Shown: in pieces, positions 1 to 8,619 of the stretch
How positions within the stretch are numbered: position 1 is the first letter of the stretch
Layout: every line of letters starts with the position of its first letter
Source of the DNA: Nocardia sp. CY41
GTDB taxonomy: Bacteria > Actinomycetota > Actinomycetes > Mycobacteriales > Mycobacteriaceae
Assembly (NCBI RefSeq): GCF_009829325.1
Contig: NZ_VUOS01000006.1
Location: forward strand, 62,001 to 126,000
DNA length: 64,000 bases
Direction: 5' to 3'
Notes under the pieces: generated by a model
What the model saw: only the letters and a program-made list of their open reading frames with translations
Database searches by the model: none
What the model was told of the DNA's origin: nothing
Made by a program: the position numbers and the translations under genes

Positions 1-196
1 CCCGTCGCCCGACGTCCATTCCGGTTTCCGACGACCAGCGGGCGAGCAACCGACGCACCGCGGCGTCGGCGCCGCTGGTGCGCAACCGCACCGCGGCGGC
101 ACGCGTTTGCCGCTGTGCCTGATCATCCAGGGCGACAGAGGCTTTCGGTGGCCTGCGCGTGGCGGACGCCGACGAGGTGCGGCGTCGATCTCGTGC
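1..196 (-). other. Possible N-terminal part of a leftward gene, no start codon seen
   Basis: On the minus strand one frame is open across this stretch and would encode a basic, Ala/Arg-rich segment with GC-biased third positions, running off the left edge. No ATG, GTG or TTG sits at a sensible upstream position; only internal GTG/TTG codons exist. It may be the start of a small DNA-binding-type protein or a chance open frame. I do not recognise it. Confidence 0.2.
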
Positions 197-247
197 CCGC
201 CGGGTGACCGGGTGATGCGTCCTGCCTGCGTTGGGAAGGCTCGCTTT

Positions 248-266
248 TGAAGTTAGCCTAACCTTA
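248..266 (+). promoter_or_regulatory. IdeR/DtxR-type iron box overlapping a start codon
   Basis: The 19-mer TGAAGTTAGCCTAACCTTA matches the IdeR consensus TTAGGTTAGGCTAACCTAA at 15 of 19 positions, including the inner palindromic core. Its last base is the A of the ATG at 266. Iron-loaded IdeR/DtxR represses from such sites, so the PepSY gene is probably iron-repressed. With no ribosome site and the operator abutting the ATG, the transcript is probably leaderless. Confidence 0.85.
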
Positions 267-1507
267 TGAACGCGACCGTGGTGGTGTCCGAGCCGGGCAA
301 GCGGATCGTCCGGGGGCGCAGGCGAGCCCGAAGACCGGTGCGCCGCAAGCTGATCGTGATCCACCGCTGGTCGGCGTTGCTGCTCGGGCTGGTCCTGGTG
401 ATCCAGTGCACCTCGGGCGCGATCCTGCTCTACCACGCCGAACTGTTCCGGGCTCAGCACGCCTCGTTCTATCGGCACACCGACGGACCGCCGGTGCTCG
501 ACGGTGAGCAAGCCGTCGCGCTGGTTCGCGCCGCCGATCCCGACTTCGACGTCGGCTGGGTCGGCATGGACGGCGGCGTCCTCGTGGTCGGGAACATCGG
601 CTACACCGCCGCCTACTCCGTCGACCCCGGCACCGGGCGGATCAACGAGCGGGTGGATCTGACCGACGGACTCTTGGGCTGGCTGGCCAATCTGCACAAC
701 TGCGCCTTCGGCTGTGCGCGGTACTCCGGCGCGATCCCGGTCCTGGAGAACAAGGCGCCGGTCATCCACATCAAGTGGGGGGCAGTCATCGTGGGCTCGA
801 TCGGCCTCCTGCTGGTCTCGCTCGCGGTATCCGGTGCGGTCATCTGGTGGCCGTCGCTCAAACGGCTGCGCCAGGGGTTCCGCGTCCGGCTCCGAAAGGG
901 CCGCTTCGCCCGGGACCGCGACCTGCACAACGTGATCGGCATCATCGCCGTGCCGTTCCTGCTGGTATGGGGCATCACCGGCATCACCATCGAATGGCCT
1001 GCCGTGCAGCGCGCCTGGCTCGTCGCGACCGGCGGCAACACCGTTCTCGAACGCACCGAGAAGTCCTTCGTGCCGAGGCCGGGTGGTGCGGACCGTGCCG
1101 CTGTCTCCCTCGGCGAGGCGGGCGCGATCGCGCATCGAGCCGCCCCGGGCCGGCTCGCTTACCTCGTGCTGCCCACGGACACCACCCCGTACTACCGTGC
1201 CACGGTCGCCGGCGCCTATTCCCCGCGCGAGCACCGCCTGTTCTACAGCGGCGACGTGCTGGTCTACGTGAACGCCTACGACGGCTCCGACATCAAGGTG
1301 GTCGACGCGAGCCACGACCGGCCGCTGGCGAACACCTTCTACGCGAAGGTCTTCGAGCCCGCCCACTTCGGCTGGCTGGTGAACGGCTGGTGGCGGCTGA
1401 TCTGGCTCGCTCTCGGACTGACTCCGCTCGCCCTCGCCGTCACCGGTCTGTCGACTTGGTCGGTGCGGCGCCGGGCCCGGCGCCGCGACAACCGCGCGGT
1501 GACGTAA
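266..1507 (+). CDS. PepSY-associated TM helix protein, probably iron-regulated
   Basis: 413 aa membrane protein of the PepSY_TM (PiuB-like) family, often linked to siderophore iron uptake or reduction in actinobacteria. A basic N-terminus (about 1-30) precedes TM1, which carries the HRW motif (about 36-60). A PepSY-like extracytoplasmic region follows, then TM segments near residues 172-195 and 225-243 (with an R-DLHN motif before the latter) and a last TM near 375-395 before a basic tail. The ATG at 266 lies at the end of an IdeR-type box with no Shine-Dalgarno sequence. Iron limitation would therefore be expected to induce it. It ends 8 bp before the oppositely oriented LysM gene. The exact substrate cannot be told from sequence. 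Confidence 0.88.
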   Translation: MNATVVVSEPGKRIVRGRRRARRPVRRKLIVIHRWSALLLGLVLVIQCTSGAILLYHAELFRAQHASFYRHTDGPPVLDGEQAVALVRAADPDFDVGWVGMDGGVLVVGNIGYTAAYSVDPGTGRINERVDLTDGLLGWLANLHNCAFGCARYSGAIPVLENKAPVIHIKWGAVIVGSIGLLLVSLAVSGAVIWWPSLKRLRQGFRVRLRKGRFARDRDLHNVIGIIAVPFLLVWGITGITIEWPAVQRAWLVATGGNTVLERTEKSFVPRPGGADRAAVSLGEAGAIAHRAAPGRLAYLVLPTDTTPYYRATVAGAYSPREHRLFYSGDVLVYVNAYDGSDIKVVDASHDRPLANTFYAKVFEPAHFGWLVNGWWRLIWLALGLTPLALAVTGLSTWSVRRRARRRDNRAVT

Positions 1508-1515
1508 TCGCGGAA

Positions 1516-2160
1516 CTACGACGGGAAGTAGATCACCTGGCCCGCGAAGACCGTGTCGGGGTTGTCGATGTGGTTCGCCGCTGCGGCGACCCCGACGCGG
1601 GTGTCCGCATCGGTGGTGCCGTATACCCGGCGGCACATCGATCGCAACGTATCGCCCGCGACGCTTTGGCGGCGATTCAGGCCGGGCACGACAAGGATGT
1701 GCCCCGGTGCCGGTTCGGCGCCCGAAAGGTGGTTCGCCAGTTCGATCACCAGAGCGAGATGCTCGTCGCCGTACCAGCGTTCCGCCAGAGTCGCGAGGGT
1801 CTCGCCTTCGACGACCGTATGGTGGCCGACATCGCCCAGTTCCGGAATGTGCAACCAGGCGCCGGGCTGTATCTCCCGTTGTGCCACACCGTTGACGACT
1901 TCCCAGATCAACTGCACGCCGGTGTCCTCGGTGCCGTAGTAGCGCTGGGTGATCTGCCTGCGTGTCGCGGTGGAGTCGGTGGTGGTGACGAGATGCCGCC
2001 GCGTGATGTAGGGGATCCAGAGTTGCTGTCCGACATCGATCGAATCCGGGTCGGCGAGGTGGTTCTGGCGCGCGATCGCCGGGAACAGGCTGCTGTCTCC
2101 GTACTCGCGATGCGCGATCCCGGAGAGGGTGTCGCCGGGTCGAACTTCGTACTTCTTCAA
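1516..2160 (-). CDS. Multi-LysM protein without signal peptide
   Basis: About 214 aa made almost wholly of four LysM units. Unit 1 (about 3-50) has the classic PGDTLSGIA start and unit 2 is degenerate; units 3 and 4 start with EGETLATLA and AGDTLRSM. LysM binds N-acetylglucosamine glycans such as peptidoglycan, but no signal peptide, lipobox or TM segment is visible, so the protein looks cytoplasmic or non-classically exported. The start is uncertain: TTG at 2160 has AAGGTGG five bases upstream and places LysM 1 right at the N-terminus, as in the LysM gene at 46007. GTG at 2169 or 2280 is possible. A 16-bp palindrome lies about 150 bp upstream of 2160, shared with the distant LysM locus. Confidence 0.8.
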   Translation of the reverse strand: MKKYEVRPGDTLSGIAHREYGDSSLFPAIARQNHLADPDSIDVGQQLWIPYITRRHLVTTTDSTATRRQITQRYYGTEDTGVQLIWEVVNGVAQREIQPGAWLHIPELGDVGHHTVVEGETLATLAERWYGDEHLALVIELANHLSGAEPAPGHILVVPGLNRRQSVAGDTLRSMCRRVYGTTDADTRVGVAAAANHIDNPDTVFAGQVIYFPS

Positions 2161-2312
2161 CTCTTCCACCTTCTCTGCTCGGGCGGCGAATGGTGCCGCG
2201 ACTGCATTCCTGCGGAATCTCTCGTCACCGTTTGTCGCGTCGGGCCGACCTCGGACATCCGCGGGACGCTTCCGCACCACCGAATGCTCGCCGGAATCGG
2301 TTGCGCAATCGT

Positions 2313-2328
2313 GAGTAGCCGACTACTC
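2313..2328 (-). promoter_or_regulatory. Palindrome GAGTAGTCGGCTACTC upstream of the LysM gene
   Basis: In the gene direction (minus strand) the site reads GAGTAGTCGGCTACTC, with 6-bp inverted arms GAGTAG/CTACTC. It lies 153 bp upstream of the proposed start at 2160. Near-identical 16-mers occur at 45754-45769 and 45843-45858 upstream of the other LysM genes, so it is probably an operator for a shared, unidentified regulator. Confidence 0.6.
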
Positions 2329-2381
2329 GTTTTCCTGGACGCCGCTATGACCTGGGATCACGGGGTATCCGTGCCGGGAAG

Positions 2382-2618
2382 TCAACTGTTGCCGGGGTGA
2401 GTCCAGTGCCGGTCTTTGATCATGCGACGGGCGGCTCGCTTGTTTCTGCCGAGGAGGCGTTCCAGATACAGACGACCGGCGAGGTGGTCGGTCTCGTGCT
2501 GAAGACAGCGGGCGAGGTAGCCGGTGGCTTCGACGGTGACGGAGCGCCCGGTCCGGTCGACGCCGGTGACCCCGGCCCAGTGCGCCCGCCCGGTGGGATA
2601 CCACTCGACCGGGTCGAT
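2382..2618 (-). pseudogene. def: Peptide deformylase C-terminal remnant (def)
   Basis: The minus strand encodes about 78 residues matching the C-terminal half of actinobacterial peptide deformylase, starting near the segment YPTGRAHWAGVTGVD. It includes the metal-binding helix QHETDHLAGRLYL with its HExxH pair intact and the R-N-K-R-AARR stretch that follows. The N-terminal half, including the GCLS cysteine motif and the first active-site Gly/Gln region, is absent. An in-frame TGA at 2619-2621 closes the frame. It is a truncated, non-functional copy; a complete def should exist elsewhere. Confidence 0.8.
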
Positions 2619-2876
2619 TCAGCCGCTGCGCACCGAGCAAGACGGCGCGCTGCCCGATCGACAAACTCGACGCCTCGCGTTCGTGACCCACGAGGTGTGC
2701 TCACCGCGGGCGTTTCGGCAGCCGACGACGGGTACTCACGTGTGCCGTTGCGGGGCAGTTCTTTTCGATCGTGTGAAGATGCGCCGGGGCTGATTGGGTC
2801 GCCGGGCGCCGGGTAGCACCAAGACGTGGCGCACAGAGCCACAGTCGGTTTCATCCGCTACCGAAAGGAGCAAGTG

Positions 2877-3077
2877 ATGGCAGACCAGAACAACCCCGGG
2901 CAGTTCGGCAACCGCTCCGACACCGAGGAGCAGGCGCGCCGCGGCGGCCAGGCCAGCACCGGCAGCTTCGGCGACCGCAACTCCGCCGATCCGAGCGCGG
3001 CCGGGCGTAAGGGCGCCGAAGCCCAGCCCACCGAGGCCAAGGCGCGTGGCGGCCAGCACAGCCACGCCGGTCGCTGA
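2877..3077 (+). CDS. KGG/con-10 repeat stress protein
   Basis: 66 aa, very hydrophilic, rich in Gly, Ala, Arg and Gln. Two copies of the stress-induced KGG-type motif are visible (ARRGGQASTGSFGDRNSAD, then GRKGAEA and ARGGQHS). Con-10/GsiB-like proteins of this type accumulate under desiccation or general stress; their biochemical role is unclear. ATG 2877 is chosen because AAGGAG lies 7 bases upstream; an in-frame ATG at 2826 has no such site. A strong intrinsic terminator follows 16 bp after the stop, so it is a single-gene unit. Confidence 0.88.
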   Translation: MADQNNPGQFGNRSDTEEQARRGGQASTGSFGDRNSADPSAAGRKGAEAQPTEAKARGGQHSHAGR

Positions 3078-3092
3078 CGTCGACCGGACAAC

Positions 3093-3123
3093 ACGGGCCG
3101 GGCGGTACAACCGCCCGGCCCGT
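3093..3123 (+). terminator. Rho-independent terminator
   Basis: A perfect 13-bp stem (ACGGGCCGGGCGG with its complement), loop TACAA, then TT. It directly follows the KGG gene. Confidence 0.9.
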
Positions 3124-3536
3124 TTCATGTCCGGAGTCGCTGCTGCCAGGGGCCGTTCCCTGCGCACGCGGATCCGGGGCGATCGCCGCGGCGTATTCGC
3201 TACGAGCGCTATGTGACTACTCGTTATTGATATTGCCGAGCGTTGGGTCGGGTGGTGCCGCTGCCGTCACCGCTGACTGCGGGGCAGTGGACGATTGTGG
3301 AATGCGTGTCCGACTGCTGTGAATATGCTGATCATACTCGGTGATCGCATCGCCTACGCGGACACTCCACCGCAGCGTGAGTGGATGAGAACAAGTTCTG
3401 AAAAGTAGAGACAACGCGGCATTCGCCTTGCTAAGTTAATGAATGTTCTTATCGCTTGCGACGGCGAGGAGCGGGCGTCGCACCATACGTCGCATCATCA
3501 CGGTGACGCCCGCGCTCAATGAGGAGTGGCGCAGAC
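3124..3536 (+). promoter_or_regulatory. lcp upstream region with candidate operator
   Basis: 413 bp without a credible gene. It holds the inverted repeat AGAAC-AA-GTTCT at 3388-3399, a plausible TetR-type operator, then a relatively AT-rich stretch near 3428-3455 that may carry the promoter. GACTACTC at 3215-3222, followed by GTTAT, resembles one half of the LysM-locus palindrome but lacks the matching left arm. Confidence 0.4.
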
Positions 3537-4778
3537 ATGGATCGACTCAGCAGGCGTAATGCCTTGAAGGCCGGGGGCGTACTGGGCGCGTTCGGCGCTC
3601 TGGCCATGGTGACTCCGGCGCGCGCGGAGCCGTGGACGTGGTCACCGCAGGGTTCGGTGGCGGGCACGGGAGAAGGAGCCGACCCGCTCACCGTGTGGGA
3701 TCCCGAGGTGGACCAGTTGGTCGCCTCGCTGGTGGACCGGGGGGAGGTGCCGAGGGTCAACGAGTTGTTGCGCACCTGGACCAGGAACGGCCAGCCGCTG
3801 CCTGCCGGGCTGCCGACGGAACTGCGCGACTTCATGGAATACGCCCGTCAGCTGCCGCCCTGGGCGGATCGGGCCAAGCTGGCCACCGCGGTCGAGTTCA
3901 ACAAGAAGCGCGGCCTGTATCTCGGCGTGCTGTACGGACTGGCCAGCGGCATGATGAGCACGGTCATTCCCAAGGAGGCGCGCGCGGTCTACTACTCCAA
4001 GGGCGGTCACGATCTGAAGGACCGCATCTCCAAGACCGCCAAACTCGGCTACGACATCGGGACCGCGAATGCCTATGGTCCCGACGGCGAGATGGTCGTC
4101 ACCTGCTTGAAGACCCGGTTGGTGCACGCCGCGGTGCGCCACCTGCTGCCGCAGTCCCCGCACTGGGTGCACTCGGCCGAGGAGGACATCCCGATCAGTC
4201 AGAACGACATGATGGTCACCTGGCACAGCCTGCCCACGACCGTCATGAAGCATCTGACCGCGTGGAACGTGCCGATCCCCGCCGCCGAGTCCGAGGGGTT
4301 CCTGCACTCGTGGCAGGTGTGCGCGCACATGCTCGGCATCCGGGACGAGTACATCCCGAACTCGTGGGCCGAGGCCAACTCTCAAGCCGCTCAGGTGCTC
4401 GACCCGATCCTGGCGGCGACCCCCGAGGGCGCCGAGCTCGCCGACCGCCTGCTGCGCCTCGGCGCGAATCTCGATCTGGCCATCCTGACCAAACCGGTGC
4501 TCGGTGCGTTCACCCGCTTCCTGCTCGGCGACAAGATCGCCGACGGGCTGGCCATCGCCAGGGAGCCGGTCTGGGACCCGCTACTGCGGGTGAGCTGGGG
4601 GCCGTTCATCGCCGTGCGCGAAGGGCTGCTTCCGGTGGTGCCGTTGGCGCCGGATGCCTACTGGTTGTTCGACGAGTTCCTCCGGCAAGCGGCTCTGGTC
4701 TACCTGGCCGAACTGGAGATGCCGATCAGCATCGAGATCCCGACGATGAACCGGGACATGAACCGCCCGCCTCGCTGA
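3537..4778 (+). CDS. lcp: Latex clearing protein, rubber oxygenase Lcp
   Basis: 413 aa secreted b-type-haem dioxygenase that cleaves cis-1,4-polyisoprene into oligo-isoprenoid carbonyls. The Tat signal is visible (SRRNALKAGG, then a hydrophobic stretch and AxA-like site near residue 30). The DUF2236 core carries E147, R163, K166, T167 (R-x-x-K-T) and H197, which line up with LcpK30 E148, R164, K167, T168 and H198, the base and haem-ligand residues, with a constant offset of one. Length is typical. Start 3537 is chosen for GAGGAG about 10 bases upstream; ATG 3519 is possible. It stands alone, with no oxiB/oxiA beside it. The organism may be a rubber degrader. Confidence 0.93.
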   Translation: MDRLSRRNALKAGGVLGAFGALAMVTPARAEPWTWSPQGSVAGTGEGADPLTVWDPEVDQLVASLVDRGEVPRVNELLRTWTRNGQPLPAGLPTELRDFMEYARQLPPWADRAKLATAVEFNKKRGLYLGVLYGLASGMMSTVIPKEARAVYYSKGGHDLKDRISKTAKLGYDIGTANAYGPDGEMVVTCLKTRLVHAAVRHLLPQSPHWVHSAEEDIPISQNDMMVTWHSLPTTVMKHLTAWNVPIPAAESEGFLHSWQVCAHMLGIRDEYIPNSWAEANSQAAQVLDPILAATPEGAELADRLLRLGANLDLAILTKPVLGAFTRFLLGDKIADGLAIAREPVWDPLLRVSWGPFIAVREGLLPVVPLAPDAYWLFDEFLRQAALVYLAELEMPISIEIPTMNRDMNRPPR

Positions 4779-5146
4779 TCCGGTGCGGCTGCCTCACGGG
4801 GTTCCGGCGCGTCTGCGCGACCGGTTCCCGGGCGGCAGGCCCGCAGCCGCAGGTCGGAAAATCTGCGCGACGAAGCGCTCGAGCGCACGGCCGATAGCTA
4901 TTAAATTACTAGCTATTCTTTTCCTGAGATAACCGAGAAGAGTGACACCTCGCCGTAAGGGCCGATGCCGCGGTCGGTCTGATCGAGCGTGGGCCACATG
5001 TCTCGACCGAAGTGATGAGGAGTTCGTCGACCAATGAGCCATCGGACGCTCGGTCCGCCGCATGGCTCGACCGCGATGCGATCGATGTCCGTAGGCGGAG
5101 CGGGATACGCCGCATCGATACCGCCGCGCCGAACAGTGCGGCGGAC
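4779..5146. other. Intergenic region with AT-rich inverted repeat
   Basis: No convincing gene. TAGCTA-N9-TAGCTA at 4895-4915 is a strikingly AT-rich inverted repeat for this genome and may be an operator or promoter for the small gene at 5147. No clear terminator for lcp was found. Confidence 0.35.
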
Positions 5147-5341
5147 ATGACGAATCCGCAGCATATCCGGCATATCCATATCGAATCCGGCGCCTTGATC
5201 CTGGACTACCGCGCTTGTGCGGAACAGGCGAGGAGCGTGGCCGCCGGTCTGGCGCGCAGTCATCCGGAGTTGATCGTCACCATCGATGACGACGTCCACG
5301 TCGAGCTGCCGGAATTGCCCTGCGGCGATCTCTGGCGGTGA
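5147..5341 (+). CDS. Small conserved-looking hypothetical protein
   Basis: 64 aa, soluble and acidic at the C-terminus (IDDDVHVELPELPCG). Codon use is strongly GC-biased at third positions, unlike the shadow frames around it, which supports coding. An in-frame ATG at 5012 would add 45 low-complexity residues and has no ribosome site. Not recognised. It is followed after about 230 bp by the sensor kinase gene on the same strand. Confidence 0.5.
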   Translation: MTNPQHIRHIHIESGALILDYRACAEQARSVAAGLARSHPELIVTIDDDVHVELPELPCGDLWR

Positions 5342-5570
5342 GTACCGCCGTCGAACCCATTCCGGCCCGACGGCGCAGGCCACACCGCGCAGCCGGGTGA
5401 GGTGGTCGGCCGGAGCAGGAGCAACCCGGAGACCCGGTCGTCCAGGCGACGGGGTCGGCCGGCCTACGCACGTACGCGTAGGCGAGCCGGGGTCGGCTGC
5501 GTCGATCGTCGTAGCCGGTCGCGCGCCCGCGCGGGAGCGGGAGCACGCGCGGATGCCGTACGCTCACGGC

Positions 5571-6791
5571 ATGGTTGTGCAGGCGGCGTCGCGACGGCTG
5601 TCCGCCTGGTTCTCGCGTCGGCCCACTTGGTTCCCGGATGTCCTGCTGGCGCTGTTCGTCACCGTGATCCAGGTGCAGAGCGCCGCGATCCCGGTGCCGC
5701 TCGAGCCGGCCTACACACCGGTGTCGGGTTTCGGATATGTCCTGCTGATCGTCAGCGGCCTGGCTGTGGCCGCGCGCCGCAGACAGCCGGTGGCGGTGTT
5801 CGTGGTCACGGCGTTGGCCAGCCTGGCGTATTTCGGTCTCGGCTTCCCCGACCGCGCTTCCTATCTCGCGCTCTTCGTCGCCCTGTACACCCTCGCCGCC
5901 TACGGCGACGGGCGGCGGTCGCTGCTGATCGCCGGTGGGGGCATCACGGTGCTCGCCCTCGGCTGGCTGATCGCCGCGGCGGACATCAAGCCGCTGGTGG
6001 CCATCGGCTGGGTGTTCTTCCGGATCGGCGCGTCGGTGATCAGCACGATCCTCGGTGAGTCCGTCCGGTCGCGTCGGGTCATCGCCGCCGACGCGCAAGA
6101 ACGGGCGGAACTGGCCGAACGGTCTCGCGACGAAGAAGCCAGGGCGCGCGTCGACGCGGAACGGCTGCGCATCGCCCGCGAAGTCCACGACACCGTCGCC
6201 CACGCGATCGCCATCATCAACGTGCAATCCGGCGTCACCGCGCACGTGCTCGACAAGCGACCGGAACAAGCCCGCGAAGCGTTGCGCACCATCGAGCAAA
6301 CCAGTTCGCGGGCACTGCGGGAGATGCGCGCGATCCTCGGGGTCCTGCGCGATGGCGACGAACGCGAGCCGTACCCCGGCCTCGGCCAGATCGACGAACT
6401 CGTCGGCAAGGCCCGCGACGCCGGGCTCGACATCGCTGTCGAGCAGACCTCCCCGGTGACGCCGCTGCCGAGCGCGGTGGGCAGCGCCGCGTATCGCATC
6501 GTGCAGGAATCCATCACGAATGTCATCCGGCACGTCGGCCCGACGAGAGTGACGGTGGCACTGGAACCCGGTATCGACACTTTGCGGATCCGGGTGGCCG
6601 ACGAGGGCCGCCGCGACCGCGCGCAGGTCCCGGCGCGTCCCGACGGCTCACCCACAACCGGCCGCGGCATCGTCGGAATGCGCGAACGCTGCCGGCTGCT
6701 CGGTGGTGAACTCGACGCGGCCGCGCGTCCCGGCGGCGGATTCGAGGTCACCGCCCGCCTGCCCCTGACCCCGATCGGATCGCGCTCGTGA
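5571..6791 (+). CDS. NarL/DesK-type sensor histidine kinase
   Basis: 406 aa. Four or five TM helices (about 22-160) form a membrane sensor without a large extracellular loop. A coiled-coil linker (about 165-198) leads to a HisKA_3 dimerisation domain with phospho-acceptor H206 in REVHDTVAH. The HATPase_c domain shows the N-box near ESITNVIRH and a GRGIVGMRER glycine box. ATG 5571 is chosen because a TACGCT -10-like hexamer sits 6 bases upstream, suggesting a leaderless message; ATG 5553 is the alternative. The last codons overlap the response regulator (GTGA), so they form one operon. The signal is unknown. Confidence 0.9.
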   Translation: MVVQAASRRLSAWFSRRPTWFPDVLLALFVTVIQVQSAAIPVPLEPAYTPVSGFGYVLLIVSGLAVAARRRQPVAVFVVTALASLAYFGLGFPDRASYLALFVALYTLAAYGDGRRSLLIAGGGITVLALGWLIAAADIKPLVAIGWVFFRIGASVISTILGESVRSRRVIAADAQERAELAERSRDEEARARVDAERLRIAREVHDTVAHAIAIINVQSGVTAHVLDKRPEQAREALRTIEQTSSRALREMRAILGVLRDGDEREPYPGLGQIDELVGKARDAGLDIAVEQTSPVTPLPSAVGSAAYRIVQESITNVIRHVGPTRVTVALEPGIDTLRIRVADEGRRDRAQVPARPDGSPTTGRGIVGMRERCRLLGGELDAAARPGGGFEVTARLPLTPIGSRS

Positions 6792-7465
6792 ACTCCACGC
6801 CACCGATCAAGGTCCTGCTCGCCGACGACGAACGCCTGGTCCGTTCCGGCTTCAGAGTCCTGCTCGACCTGGAAGACGACATCACGGTGGTCGGTGAAGC
6901 CACCACCGGCGCGGAAGCTGTCGAACTCGCGCGCGCCACTCGCCCCGACGTCGTCCTCATGGACATCCGCATGCCGCGGCTGGACGGGATACGCGCCACC
7001 GCGCAGATCGCGGCGGCCGCCGGGATGGAGCAGGTCAGAGTGCTCATCCTCACCACCTACGACACCGACGAGAACGTCTTCGACGCCTTGCAGGCGGGCG
7101 CGAGCGGATTCCTGCTGAAAGACGCGGGACCCGCCGAACTCTTGCACGCCATCCGGGTGGTCGCCGCCGGTGATGCGCTGCTCGCGCCACGCGTCACCCG
7201 CCGCCTCATCGGCCAGTTCACCGCGCAGCGCAGGGCCGCCAAGTCCGCACAGGAGCGGCTGGCGGTGCTGACCGATCGCGAGCGCGAAGTGCTGGCGTTG
7301 GTGGGGCAGGGCATGAGCAACGACGAGATCGGCGCCGCGCTGTTTCTCAGCCCGGCCACCGCACGCACCCATGTCAGCCGCGCGATGGTGAAACTGGGTG
7401 CGCGCGACCGAGCGCAGCTGGTCGTGATCGCCTACCAAACGGGGCTGAGCGATCCCACGCAGTAG
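6788..7465 (+). CDS. NarL/FixJ-family response regulator
   Basis: 225 aa. The receiver domain (about 8-125) has the acidic pair DD near 13-14, phospho-acceptor Asp in VVLMDIRMP and the conserved Lys in FLLKDAG. The LuxR-type HTH (about 158-222) shows LTDREREVLALVGQGMSN. It starts at GTG 6788, overlapping the kinase stop by four bases, so translation is coupled. It is the cognate partner of the kinase at 5571; the target is probably a nearby promoter such as that of the esterase/ABC genes, but this is only inference. Confidence 0.93.
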   Translation: MNSTPPIKVLLADDERLVRSGFRVLLDLEDDITVVGEATTGAEAVELARATRPDVVLMDIRMPRLDGIRATAQIAAAAGMEQVRVLILTTYDTDENVFDALQAGASGFLLKDAGPAELLHAIRVVAAGDALLAPRVTRRLIGQFTAQRRAAKSAQERLAVLTDREREVLALVGQGMSNDEIGAALFLSPATARTHVSRAMVKLGARDRAQLVVIAYQTGLSDPTQ

Positions 7466-7658
7466 CCGGTGCCGTGTAGGTCCCGGCTCCGGGTCAGCGT
7501 CGCGAACAGCAAGAAATCGCTGCTTATTTCGCTGACGCGTGCGCGATAGGCTACGACGACCGACGCAGCCTGGTGCGACCGTCGTACGCGGATTCACGTA
7601 CACGGCGACTCCTGTCGCCGGAAGCCGAGCATGCCCGGCGGGCGCGACGATCGACGGC

Positions 7659-8603
7659 ATGATCCTGGATCCCGAACTCGAAGCAGCAGTTCCGTTCTTC
7701 CCCCCGGCCGACCTGTCCGACCCCGGGACGGCGCGGGAGAGACTCGCCGCGCTGGCCGCCGCGATCCCGGCACCGGCCATCGCGCACCTGGAGATCGAAA
7801 ACCGCACGGTGCCCGGCGCTGTCGAGGTGCCGGTCCGAATCTATCGGCCCCGCGAGGCGCGGGGCGCGATCATCTGGCTGCACGGCGGCGGATTCGTCAT
7901 GGGTGATCTGGACACCGAACATCCGTGGGCCACGCTGATCGCCGACAATTCCGGCGCGACGGTGATCTCGGTGGGCTACCGCTTGGCCCCCGAACATCCG
8001 TTTCCCGCCGCCCACGACGACGTCTACGCGGTGCTGGCCTGGACCGCCGAGCATGCGGCCGAGCTGGGCATCGACCCGGCGCGGATCGCGATCGGCGGCC
8101 ACAGCGCCGGTGCGGGCCTAGCGGCCGCGGTCGCCTTGCGCGCGCGTGACGAGCAAGGGCCGTCGATCCGCTTCCAGCTGCTCAATCAGCCCGTCCTCGA
8201 CGACCGGCAGCAGGCCTGGTCGGCGCGCACCTTCACCGACACGCCCTTCGTGACTCGGGCGAAGGTCACCCAGATGTGGCAGCACTACCTGGGCGCCACG
8301 CCCGCGACGCCGTACGCCGCGCCCGCACGGGCCGCCGATCTGTCCGGTCTGCCGCCCGCCTACATCGCCACCGCCGAGTTCTGCCCGAACCGCGACGAAG
8401 ACATCGACTACGCGCTGCGCTTGCTGCAAGCGGGCGTGCCGGTCGAACTGCATCAGTGGCCGGGCACCTTCCACGGGTCACAGGCGATCATGTCCGCCGG
8501 GGTATCCCAGCGCCAGAGCGCCGAACTCGCCGCCGCCCTGCGCCGCGCCCTGAGCGCGGACGCGTCGACGGGCTCGAAAACCGCTGCCCAGCAGAGCGCT
8601 TGA
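7659..8603 (+). CDS. HSL-family alpha/beta hydrolase (esterase)
   Basis: 314 aa hormone-sensitive-lipase-type carboxylesterase. The oxyanion motif HGGG is at 75-78 and the nucleophile is S149 in GHSAG. The Asp of NRDEDIDY and His of GTFHGS complete the triad. No signal peptide, so probably cytoplasmic. ATG 7659 starts just before the family's usual N-terminus; ATG 7539 would add 40 residues of non-family sequence. It lies 16 bp upstream of the ABC pair and could be co-transcribed, perhaps as an ester hydrolase acting on the transported compound as siderophore esterases do; this link is inferred. Confidence 0.88.
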   Translation: MILDPELEAAVPFFPPADLSDPGTARERLAALAAAIPAPAIAHLEIENRTVPGAVEVPVRIYRPREARGAIIWLHGGGFVMGDLDTEHPWATLIADNSGATVISVGYRLAPEHPFPAAHDDVYAVLAWTAEHAAELGIDPARIAIGGHSAGAGLAAAVALRARDEQGPSIRFQLLNQPVLDDRQQAWSARTFTDTPFVTRAKVTQMWQHYLGATPATPYAAPARAADLSGLPPAYIATAEFCPNRDEDIDYALRLLQAGVPVELHQWPGTFHGSQAIMSAGVSQRQSAELAAALRRALSADASTGSKTAAQQSA

Positions 8604-8619
8604 CGAAGGCGGGAGAACG

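Noticed and set aside
775..2400. Long open plus-strand frame of about 540 codons
   Set aside because: Antisense to the LysM gene and overlapping PepSY in another frame; Arg/Pro/His-rich composition typical of shadow frames at high GC, no recognisable domain.
3205..3222. Fourth copy of the LysM palindrome before lcp
   Set aside because: Only the right arm GACTACTC is preserved; the left arm does not match, and no LysM gene follows. Kept only as a remark.
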